Shown here: piece after piece, positions 1 to 7,061 of the stretch | Layout: every line of letters starts with the position of its first letter | Numbering within the stretch: position 1 is the first letter of the stretch | Assembly: GCF_030412965.1 (NCBI RefSeq) | Contig: NZ_JAUHJQ010000003.1 | Location: 62,001 to 126,000, forward strand | Source of the DNA: Nocardioides oceani | GTDB lineage: Bacteria > Actinomycetota > Actinomycetes > Propionibacteriales > Nocardioidaceae | Direction: 5' to 3' | Length of the DNA stretch: 64,000 nucleotides | The notes under the pieces: generated by a model | The model's input: the letters and a program-made list of their open reading frames with translations, nothing else | Told to the model about the DNA's origin: nothing | Database searches by the model: none | Program-made: the position numbers and the translations under genes

Positions 1-73
1 CTCCACCGGTGCCCGCCTGCTCACCTTCAACGAGCACGCCCACCTCGAGGGGGACACCCTCACCTACCGCTGA
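1..73 (+). CDS. 3' end of an unidentified protein (partial)
   Basis: The last 23 codons of a plus-strand gene enter from the left edge and stop with TGA at 71-73. The visible tail reads ...LLTFNEHAHLEGDTLTYR. It is followed by a non-coding repeat region and then a gene on the other strand, as expected of a true gene end. The fragment is too short to assign a family. Confidence 0.5.
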   Translation, partial: STGARLLTFNEHAHLEGDTLTYR

Positions 74-224
74 GCCGCCGAGGAAGGCCGCGGAGCGTCG
101 AGGAAGGCCGCGGAGCCGCGACATCCCAAGTTCACTTGGGATGTCGAAGGTTCCCGGCCATCGCGATGGCCGCGAAGCGTCAGGAAAGGCCGCGGAGTGC
201 GCCCGGAGGTGAGCGCCCCGGGGC
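74..224. repeat. Intergenic repeats with a 28-bp near-perfect palindrome
   Basis: This spacer holds two close copies of CGAGGAAGGCCGCGGAGC (about 79-115) and a degenerate third near 180-198. At 119-146 lies a palindrome with 13-bp perfect arms (CGACATCCCAAGT / ACTTGGGATGTCG) and a 2-bp centre. A second palindrome, GGCCATCGCGATGGCC, lies near 156-171. It sits between the converging ends of two genes, so it may terminate transcription in both directions. It may equally be a dispersed actinobacterial repeat. Confidence 0.6.
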
Positions 225-983
225 TCACATCAGCTTCTTGAACACCCCGAGCGGCGCGTGCTTCATGACGACCGAGAGCGGCGCCCACGGCAGCCGCGGC
301 ACGCAGGCGGAGTCGACCTGCTTCTCGATCGCCTCGACCATCGCGCGGACGCCGACGTCGGTGGGCACCATCATCTTGGTCTGCTGGGCGACCTTCTCGT
401 TCATCTCCGAGGCGATGTAGCCGGGGTAGAGCACGGTCACCTTGACGGTCTCGCCCAGCGGCTTGCCGTGCAGCTCGTTGCGGATCCCCTCGGCGAGGAA
501 GGCCGCGCCGATCTTGGTGGCGGCGTACGTCGTCATCGTCTTGGGCATCCCGCGCATCGCCGACATCGAGGACACCATCACCAGGTGGCCGGCCTCCTGC
601 TCGCGGAAGGCCTCCATGGCCGCCTCGGTCTGGGTCAGCGCCCCGACGAAGTTCGTCATCGCCGTCTCCCGGTTGGCCGCCTGGCCGCCGGTGCCGAGCG
701 GGGCGCCCTTGCCGAGGCCGGCGTTGACGACGACGCGGTCCAGCGAGCCGAGCGTGCGGCGGAAGTCGCGGAAGGTCTCGAAGACCGCGTCCTCGTCGAG
801 CACGTCGAGGGTCCGGACCTCGACCCGGCGGTCGGGGTGGGCGGCCAGGATCTCCGCGCGCAGCTCGGTCAGCCGCTCCTGCCGGCGGGCGCACAGGGCG
901 AGGTCGTCGCCGCGCGCGGCGAGCTGGCGGGCCATCTCGGCGCCGAGGCCGCTGGACGCGCCGGTGATGAGAGTCGTCGTCAT
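225..983 (-). CDS. SDR family oxidoreductase
   Basis: A 252-residue classical short-chain dehydrogenase/reductase. The N-terminus MTTTLITGASSGLG carries the TGxxxGxG dinucleotide-binding motif, followed by NAG and the catalytic Ser (MVSS) and YxxxK (YAATK). The C-terminal hydrophobic tail near PRLPWAP suggests lipid or membrane-associated substrates. I chose ATG at 983 because TGASSG normally lies within the first 15 residues. An upstream GTG at 1058 would add 25 arginine-rich residues and run into the operator at 1047-1072. The gene is divergent from the TetR gene and probably under its control. The substrate cannot be told from sequence. Confidence 0.88.
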   Translation of the reverse strand: MTTTLITGASSGLGAEMARQLAARGDDLALCARRQERLTELRAEILAAHPDRRVEVRTLDVLDEDAVFETFRDFRRTLGSLDRVVVNAGLGKGAPLGTGGQAANRETAMTNFVGALTQTEAAMEAFREQEAGHLVMVSSMSAMRGMPKTMTTYAATKIGAAFLAEGIRNELHGKPLGETVKVTVLYPGYIASEMNEKVAQQTKMMVPTDVGVRAMVEAIEKQVDSACVPRLPWAPLSVVMKHAPLGVFKKLM

Positions 984-1046
984 GGAGGGGAGTCTGCCCT
1001 GCGAGGCCGCCGTCCCGGTCCTGCGGGACCGCCACCTCGGCACGAA

Positions 1047-1072
1047 ACAAACAGTCACGCTTGACTGTTTGT
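1047..1072. promoter_or_regulatory. Perfect inverted-repeat operator between SDR and TetR genes
   Basis: Two 11-bp arms, ACAAACAGTCA (1047-1057) and TGACTGTTTGT (1062-1072), are exact reverse complements around a 4-bp spacer CGCT. The site lies 64 bp from the SDR start codon (983) and 25 bp from the TetR GTG (1097), in a divergent promoter region. Size and symmetry fit a TetR dimer site. The simplest inference is that the adjacent TetR protein binds here and represses both directions. Confidence 0.8.
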
Positions 1073-1096
1073 GGCACGAGGGGCCATGCTCCTCGG

Positions 1097-1735
1097 GTGA
1101 GCACCCCCGCCGGCACGACCCGCGTGCCCCAGGAGGAGCGGACCCGCGCGATGCGGGCCCGGCTGCTCGAGGCGACGGTGGAGTGCCTGGTCGAGCGGGG
1201 CTTCAGCGGTACGTCGACGACGCTCGTCTCCGAGCGCGCCGGTGTCAGCCGCGGGGCGCAGCTGCACCACTTCCCGACCAAGAACGCCCTGGTCGTGGCC
1301 GCGGTCGCCCACCTGTCGGAGGTGCGGCGCGACGAGCTCGCAGCCGCGGCCGCGGCGCTGCCGAGCGGCCGGCGGCGTACCCGCGCCGTCCTGCGGATGC
1401 TCGGCGACCACTTCGCCTCGCCGCTCTTCGTGGCCGCGCTCGAGCTGTGGGTCGCGGCCCGCACCGACGCCGCCCTGCTCGAGGCGGTCGCGCCGCTGGA
1501 GCAGCGGATCGGCCGGGAGACCCACCGGATGACGATCGAGCTGCTCGGCGCGGACGAGTCCCAGCCCGGCGTGCGCGAGCTGGTGCAGGCGACCCTCGAC
1601 CTGGTCCGCGGCCTGGGCCTGGCCGACACGATCACCGACGACACCCGCCGGCGCGGGCGCATCCTCGACCAGTGGGCCGACACGCTCGACGCCGCCCTGG
1701 CCCGCGGCACGACCACTCCGGGAGGGGACGCATGA
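1097..1735 (+). CDS. TetR/AcrR family transcriptional regulator
   Basis: A 212-residue TetR repressor. The N-terminal helix-turn-helix covers about residues 20-60 (ATVECLVERGFSGTSTT ... GVSRGAQLHHFPTKNAL), typical of the family. The C-terminal ligand domain is unassigned. The GTG at 1097 was chosen over the TTG at 1061 because the earlier start overlaps the operator and adds residues unlike a TetR N-terminus. It is the first gene of the acyl-CoA operon: its TGA overlaps the next ATG. The likely inducer is an acyl-CoA intermediate of the pathway (inference). Confidence 0.9.
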   Translation: MSTPAGTTRVPQEERTRAMRARLLEATVECLVERGFSGTSTTLVSERAGVSRGAQLHHFPTKNALVVAAVAHLSEVRRDELAAAAAALPSGRRRTRAVLRMLGDHFASPLFVAALELWVAARTDAALLEAVAPLEQRIGRETHRMTIELLGADESQPGVRELVQATLDLVRGLGLADTITDDTRRRGRILDQWADTLDAALARGTTTPGGDA

Positions 1736-2529
1736 GCCTGCTCGACGACCTGCTGGCCGACCTGCGCGCCGAGGGCGACCAGCTGTACGCCGCCGTCGCC
1801 GGCCTCGACGCGGACGGCTGGGCCACGCCCACCCCGGCCGCGGGCTGGACCGTCGCCACCCAGGTGGCGCACCTGGTGTGGACCGACGAGGTCGCCGTGC
1901 TCTCGGCACGGTCGGCCACCGACGGCGACCCGGCCTGGGACGAGCTGCTCCAGCGGGCGGCCGTCGACCCCGAGGGCTTCGTCGACGACGGGGCGCACGA
2001 GGTCGCGCGGACCGAGCCGGCGCAGCTGCTCGGCCGGTGGGACGCGGCTCGGGGCGACCTGGCCGCGGCGCTGACCGGCCTGCCCGCCGGGACGCGGATG
2101 CCGTGGTTCGGCCCGCCGATGTCGGCCTCGTCGATGGCGACCGCGCGGTACATGGAGACCTGGGCGCACTCCCTCGACGTCCACGAGGCGCTCGGCCGCG
2201 AGCTCGAGGTGACCGACCGGGTGCGCCACGTCGCCCACCTCGGCGTCCGCACCCGCGACTTCGCCTTCGCCACCCGTGGCCTCGCCGCGCCGACCGAGGA
2301 CGTCCGCGTGCAGCTGACCGCGCCCAGCGGGGAGACCTGGGCCTGGGGCGCCGAGGACGCCGCGCAGTCGGTGACCGGCTCGGCCGCGGACTTCTGCCGG
2401 CTGGTCACCCAGCGCGTGCACCGCGACGACACCGACCTGGTCGCCGTCGGCGCCGAGGCCGACCGCTGGCTGGACGTGGCCCAGTGCTTCGCCGGGCCCC
2501 CGGGAGAGGGGAGGCAGCCCCGTGGCTGA
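1732..2529 (+). CDS. TIGR03084-type DinB/MDMPI family metal-binding protein
   Basis: A 265-residue protein with the DinB/maleylpyruvate-isomerase-like four-helix fold common in mycothiol-producing actinobacteria. Candidate metal ligands are His47 (VAHLVW) and the TWAHSLDVHEAL segment near residues 143-154. TIGR03084 proteins recur beside AtuA-like and acyl-CoA carboxylase genes in actinobacteria, but I know of no assigned reaction. ATG at 1732 overlaps the TetR stop (ATGA), and the downstream gene starts inside its last codons. It may be a thiol-dependent isomerase or hydratase-like enzyme of the pathway (inference). Confidence 0.8.
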   Translation: MSLLDDLLADLRAEGDQLYAAVAGLDADGWATPTPAAGWTVATQVAHLVWTDEVAVLSARSATDGDPAWDELLQRAAVDPEGFVDDGAHEVARTEPAQLLGRWDAARGDLAAALTGLPAGTRMPWFGPPMSASSMATARYMETWAHSLDVHEALGRELEVTDRVRHVAHLGVRTRDFAFATRGLAAPTEDVRVQLTAPSGETWAWGAEDAAQSVTGSAADFCRLVTQRVHRDDTDLVAVGAEADRWLDVAQCFAGPPGEGRQPRG

Positions 2530-4300
2530 CCCCACGACCACCCCGACGACCGACCCCGTCCGGATCGGCAGCTGCTCCGGCTTCTACGGCGACCGGCTCT
2601 CCGCGATGCGCGAGATGCTTGAGGGCGGCCGGCTCGACGTGCTCACCGGCGACTACCTCGCCGAGCTGACCATGCTCATCCTGGGCAAGGACACGATGAA
2701 GGACCCCTCGCTGGGCTACGCCCGCACCTTCGTGCGCCAGCTCGAGGACTGCCTGGGTCTCGCGCTCGAGCGGCGCACCCGCATCGTCAGCAATGCCGGC
2801 GGGCTCAACCCCGCCGGCCTGGCCGACAGGGTCCGCGAGGTCGCCCGCGGCCTCGGTCTCGACGTCGCGGTCGCCCACGTCGAGGGCGACGACGTCCGCG
2901 CGCTCGGCCCGCAGATCGGCGCCGAGGGCGCGCTGACCGCCAACGCCTACCTCGGTGGCTTCGGCATCGCCGCCGCCCTGACCGGCGGCGCCGACGTCGT
3001 CGTCACCGGCCGGGTCACCGACGCCAGCCTCGTCGTCGGGCCCGCCGCCGCTCACCACGGCTGGGCGCCGACGTCGTACGACGAGCTGGCCGGCGCCGTC
3101 GTCGCCGGCCACGTGCTCGAGTGCGGCACGCAGGCCACCGGCGGCAACTTCTCCGGCTTCCGCGAGCTGATCGCGAGCGGCCGGATGGACCCGACGAAGC
3201 CGCTGGGCTTCCCGCTCGCCGAGATCGCCGCCGACGGCTCCAGCGTGGTCACCAAGCACCCCGGCACCGGCGGCGCGGTCACCGTCGACACCGTCACCGC
3301 GCAGCTGGTCTACGAGATCCAGTCCACGCGCTACCTCGGCCCCGACGTCACCACGCTGCTCGACACCGTCCGGCTCGCGGAGGTCGGCGAGGACCGGGTG
3401 GCCGTCAGCGGCGTGCGCGGCGAGGCCCCGCCGGAGCGGCTCAAGGTCTGCGTCAACGAGCTCGGCGGCTTCCGCAACAGCGCCGAGTTCGTGCTCACCG
3501 GCCTCGACATCGACGCCAAGGCCGACTGGCTGCGCGAGCAGCTCGCGCCGGCGCTGACCGCGGAATCGGTCACCTGGACCCGCACCGCGCTCCCGCCGGC
3601 CGACGCCGACACCGAGGAGGGCGCCTCCTCGCTCCTGCGCGTCACCGTCATGGACACCCAGGCCGGTCCGGTCGGCAAGGCGTTCACCGGCCCCGCGGTC
3701 GAGCTGGCGCTCGCGTCGTACCCCGGCTTCACCATGACCGGCCCGCCCGCCCAGCCCACGCCGTACGGCGTCTACCGCCCGGTGTACGTCGACCGCGCGG
3801 CCGTCTCCCACACGGTCGTCCACGCCGACGGCCGGCGCGAGGTCGTGCCCGACCCACCGACGGCCCCCGCGGCCGCGGCCGAGGAGGCCGCCGACAGCGG
3901 CCGGCGGCCCTCGCCGTACCCGGCGCCGCTGGACTCCCTGACCCGCCGCGCGCCGCTCGGCACCTTCGTCCACGCCCGCTCCGGCGACAAGGGCGGCGAC
4001 GCCAACCTCGGCTTGTGGGTCGCCCGCACCGGTGACGCCGAGCTGGACGAGGCGCGCACCACCTGGCTGGCGAAGCTGATCACCCCGCGCAAGGTGCGCG
4101 AGCTGGTGCCCGAGGCCGCCGACCTGCCGCACGACGCGGTGGAGGTCTACCTGCTGCCGAACCTCGGCGCGGTGAACGTCGTCATCAAGGGCCTGCTCGG
4201 GCGGGGGGTCGCCGCGTCGACCCGCTTCGACCCGCAGGCCAAGGGGCTCGGCGAGTGGGTCCGCTCACGCGTCGTGCACGTCCAGGAAGGATTGCTGTGA
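2522..4300 (+). CDS. AtuA-like acyclic terpene utilization family protein (DUF1446 plus C-terminal ferredoxin-fold domain)
   Basis: A 592-residue protein. Residues about 8-460 form the AtuA core domain, with IGSCSGFYGDR near the start and the conserved GGADVVVTGRVTDASL segment. Residues about 485-590 form the small AtuA-like C-terminal domain (HARSGDKGGDANLGLWV). In Pseudomonas, AtuA belongs to the citronellol/geraniol cluster, but its catalytic role is not settled. GTG 2522 overlaps the preceding stop by 8 bp. Position beside acyl-CoA carboxylase and two acyl-CoA dehydrogenases supports a role in branched or isoprenoid acyl-CoA breakdown. Confidence 0.88.
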   Translation: MADPTTTPTTDPVRIGSCSGFYGDRLSAMREMLEGGRLDVLTGDYLAELTMLILGKDTMKDPSLGYARTFVRQLEDCLGLALERRTRIVSNAGGLNPAGLADRVREVARGLGLDVAVAHVEGDDVRALGPQIGAEGALTANAYLGGFGIAAALTGGADVVVTGRVTDASLVVGPAAAHHGWAPTSYDELAGAVVAGHVLECGTQATGGNFSGFRELIASGRMDPTKPLGFPLAEIAADGSSVVTKHPGTGGAVTVDTVTAQLVYEIQSTRYLGPDVTTLLDTVRLAEVGEDRVAVSGVRGEAPPERLKVCVNELGGFRNSAEFVLTGLDIDAKADWLREQLAPALTAESVTWTRTALPPADADTEEGASSLLRVTVMDTQAGPVGKAFTGPAVELALASYPGFTMTGPPAQPTPYGVYRPVYVDRAAVSHTVVHADGRREVVPDPPTAPAAAAEEAADSGRRPSPYPAPLDSLTRRAPLGTFVHARSGDKGGDANLGLWVARTGDAELDEARTTWLAKLITPRKVRELVPEAADLPHDAVEVYLLPNLGAVNVVIKGLLGRGVAASTRFDPQAKGLGEWVRSRVVHVQEGLL

Positions 4301-5451
4301 GCGTCGAGACCAGCGAGCGGAACGACCACCGGCAGGCGCTGACCGCGCTGGGTGCGGAGTTCACCCGGCGCGAGGTCGCCCCCCACCTCGCCGACTGGGA
4401 GGCCGCCCGCGAGATCCCGCGCGAGCTGCACGTCAGCGCGGCCAAGCAGGGCCTGCTCGGCATCAGCTTCCCCGAGGAGCAGGGCGGCGAGGGCGGCGAC
4501 CTGCTCGACACCATCGCGCTGCAGGAGGGGATGCTCTCCGCCGGCGCCTCCAGCGGGCTGCTCTCGGCGCTGTTCACCCACGGCATCGCGCTGCCGCACA
4601 CCTCCGCGCACGGCACGCCCGAGCTGGTCGACCGCTACGTCCGCCCGACGCTGGCCGGGGAGCTGATCGGCTCGCTCGGCATCACCGAGCCCGGCGGCGG
4701 CTCGGACGTCGGCAACCTGCGCACCACGGCCGTCCGGGACGGCGACCACTACGTCGTCAACGGGTCGAAGACCTTCATCACCAGCGGCACCCGCGCCGAC
4801 TTCGTGACCACCGCGGTCCGCACCGGCGGCCCGGGCGCCGGCGGCGTCAGCCTGCTCGTCGTCGACACCTCCACGCCCGGCTTCAGCGTCGACCGCAAGC
4901 TGGAGAAGATGGGCTGGCACTGCTCGGACACCGCCGAGCTGTCCTACGTCGACGTGCGGGTGCCGGTGGGGAACCTGGTCGGCGAGGAGGACGCCGGCTT
5001 CTGGTACATCGCCGAGCAGTTCGTCGTCGAGCGGATGGCCCTCGCCGTCCACGCCTACGGCATCGCCGCCCGCTCGCTCGCGCTGGCCAAGGAGTACTGC
5101 CAGCAGCGGGAGACCTTCGGCGAGCCGCTGGTCAAGCGTCAGGTCGTGCGGCACAAGCTGGTCGAGATGCACCGCCAGGTCGAGGTGGCCCGGGCCTACA
5201 CCCACGAGGTGGCGCGGCGCCACGTCGCGGGCGAGACCGTGATCGCCGAGGCGTGCCTGGCCAAGCAGACCGCCTGCGACACCGCGACGTACGTCTGCGA
5301 CGAGGCCGTCCAGCTCTTCGGCGGCGCGGGCTACATGAACGGCACCGAGGTCGAGATGCACTACCGCGACGCCCGGCTGCTGCCGATCGGCGGCGGTGCC
5401 ACCGAGGTCCTCACCGACCTCGCCGCCAAGCTCCTGGGCTACACCTCGTGA
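4297..5451 (+). CDS. Acyl-CoA dehydrogenase (IVD/LCAD-like catalytic base)
   Basis: A 384-residue FAD-dependent acyl-CoA dehydrogenase. Visible features are the FAD/substrate loop ITEPGGGSDVGN, the helix-G segment FVVERMALA and the terminal GGGATEV loop. The loop lacks the MCAD-type YEGT glutamate. Glu245 in VVERM is the better candidate base, as in isovaleryl-CoA and long-chain dehydrogenases, which act on branched or long substrates. GTG 4297 overlaps the AtuA stop (GTGA), and the next gene overlaps its stop. Probable role: alpha,beta-desaturation before carboxylation (inference). Confidence 0.92.
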   Translation: MSVETSERNDHRQALTALGAEFTRREVAPHLADWEAAREIPRELHVSAAKQGLLGISFPEEQGGEGGDLLDTIALQEGMLSAGASSGLLSALFTHGIALPHTSAHGTPELVDRYVRPTLAGELIGSLGITEPGGGSDVGNLRTTAVRDGDHYVVNGSKTFITSGTRADFVTTAVRTGGPGAGGVSLLVVDTSTPGFSVDRKLEKMGWHCSDTAELSYVDVRVPVGNLVGEEDAGFWYIAEQFVVERMALAVHAYGIAARSLALAKEYCQQRETFGEPLVKRQVVRHKLVEMHRQVEVARAYTHEVARRHVAGETVIAEACLAKQTACDTATYVCDEAVQLFGGAGYMNGTEVEMHYRDARLLPIGGGATEVLTDLAAKLLGYTS

Positions 5452-7061
5452 GCGGGCCGGTCGTGGGCACGAACCGGGAGGCGATGCTCGCCAAGGTCGC
5501 CGAGCTCGACGCCGAGCACGCCAAGGCCGTCGCCGGCGGCGGCGAGCGGTACGTCGAGCGGCACCACGCCCGCGGGAAGCTGATGCCGCGCGAGCGGATC
5601 GAGCTGCTCGTCGACGAGGGCTCGGCGTTCCTCGAGCTCTCCCCGCTGGCCGGCTGGGGCTCGGACTTCACCGTCGGGGCGAGCGTCGTCACCGGCATCG
5701 GCGTCGTCGAGGGCGTCGAGTGCCTGATCACCGCCAACGACCCCTCGGTCAAGGGCGGCGCCTCGAACCCGTGGACGCTGAAGAAGATCTTCCGCGCCAA
5801 CCAGGTGGCCGAGGAGAACGGGCTGCCCACGATCTCGCTCGTCGAGTCCGGGGGTGCGGACCTGCCCACCCAGAAGGAGATCTTCATCCCCGGCGGGCGG
5901 CTGTTCCGCGACCTCACCCGCGCCAGCGCCCGCAAGGAGCCGACGATCGCGCTGGTCTTCGGCAACTCCACGGCCGGCGGGGCGTACGTCCCCGGCATGT
6001 CGGACTACACCGTCATGGTCAAGGAGCAGGCGAAGGTCTTCCTCGGCGGGCCGCCGCTGGTGAAGATGGCCACCGGCGAGGAGGCCGACGACGAGTCGCT
6101 CGGCGGCGCGGAGATGCACGCGCGGACCTCCGGGCTCGCCGACTACCTCGCCGAGGACGAGCGCGACGCCATCCGGATCGGCCGGCGCATCGTCGCCCGG
6201 CTCAACTGGCGCAAGGCCGCCCGGCCGGTCGAGCAGCGGGTCGGGACGCCGGCCGCGGTGACGTACGCCGAGCCCGACGCCGACCCCGACGGCCTGCTCG
6301 ACCTCGTCCCGACCGACCTCAAGGAGCCGTTCGACCCGCGCGAGGTCATCGCCCGCGTCGTGGACGGCGTGAGCGCGCGCAACGGCGTCGCCTTCGACGA
6401 GTTCAAGCCGCTCTACGGGACCTCGCTGGTCACCGGCTGGGCGCGGATCCACGGCCGGCCGGTCGGCATCCTCGCCAATGCCCAGGGCGTGCTGTTCTCC
6501 GAGGAGGCGCAGAAGGCCACGCAGTTCATCCAGCTGGCCAACCAGGTCGACACCCCGCTGCTGTTCCTGCACAACACCACCGGCTACATGGTCGGCCAGG
6601 AGTACGAGCAGGGCGGGATCATCAAGCACGGCGCGATGATGATCAACGCGGTCTCCAACTCCCGCGTGCCGCACCTGAGCGTCGTGATGGGCGCGTCGTA
6701 CGGCGCCGGCAACTACGGCATGAACGGCCGCGCCTTCGACCCGCGCTTCCTCTTCACCTGGCCCTCGGCGAAGTCCGCCGTCATGGGCCCCGCGCAGCTC
6801 GCGGGCGTGATGAGCATCGTCGCCCGGGCCGCGGCCGAGGCGAAGGGCCGCGACTACGACGAGGCCGGCGACGCCGCGATGCGGGAGTTCGTCGAGGCCT
6901 CCATCGAGGAGCAGAGCCTGCCGTTCTTCCTGTCCGGCATGGTGTACGACGACGGGGTCATCGACCCGCGCGACACCCGCACCGTGCTCGGCATCTGCCT
7001 GTCCGTCATCGAGGGCAAGCCGATCGTCGGCACCGACCGCTTCGGGGTGTTCAGACCATGA
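5448..7061 (+). CDS. Acyl-CoA carboxylase beta subunit (carboxyltransferase)
   Basis: A 537-residue carboxyltransferase of the methylcrotonyl/geranyl/propionyl-CoA carboxylase group. It has crotonase-fold N and C halves, with the GGAYVPGMSDY and GASYGAGNYGMNGRAF glycine-rich oxyanion segments. It transfers CO2 from carboxybiotin to an acyl-CoA. The HHARGKLMPRERIELL opening is typical. In the leucine and terpene pathways this subunit pairs with a biotin-carrying alpha subunit, which here is the next gene (ATGA overlap). GTG 5448 overlaps the upstream stop. MCC-like rather than PCC-like specificity is inferred from the AtuA/IVD-like neighbours. Confidence 0.93.
   Translation: MSGPVVGTNREAMLAKVAELDAEHAKAVAGGGERYVERHHARGKLMPRERIELLVDEGSAFLELSPLAGWGSDFTVGASVVTGIGVVEGVECLITANDPSVKGGASNPWTLKKIFRANQVAEENGLPTISLVESGGADLPTQKEIFIPGGRLFRDLTRASARKEPTIALVFGNSTAGGAYVPGMSDYTVMVKEQAKVFLGGPPLVKMATGEEADDESLGGAEMHARTSGLADYLAEDERDAIRIGRRIVARLNWRKAARPVEQRVGTPAAVTYAEPDADPDGLLDLVPTDLKEPFDPREVIARVVDGVSARNGVAFDEFKPLYGTSLVTGWARIHGRPVGILANAQGVLFSEEAQKATQFIQLANQVDTPLLFLHNTTGYMVGQEYEQGGIIKHGAMMINAVSNSRVPHLSVVMGASYGAGNYGMNGRAFDPRFLFTWPSAKSAVMGPAQLAGVMSIVARAAAEAKGRDYDEAGDAAMREFVEASIEEQSLPFFLSGMVYDDGVIDPRDTRTVLGICLSVIEGKPIVGTDRFGVFRP

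Noticed and set aside
442..1731. Upstream extension of the DinB-type protein to 442
   Set aside because: It would run through the operator and the TetR gene in another frame; the ATGA overlap at 1732 is the natural start.
64..2541. 825-codon open frame on the minus strand, and many other long open frames opposite genes
   Set aside because: They are composition shadows typical of very high GC. Their products are Arg/Gly/Pro/Ala-rich without motifs, and the opposite strand has recognisable proteins.
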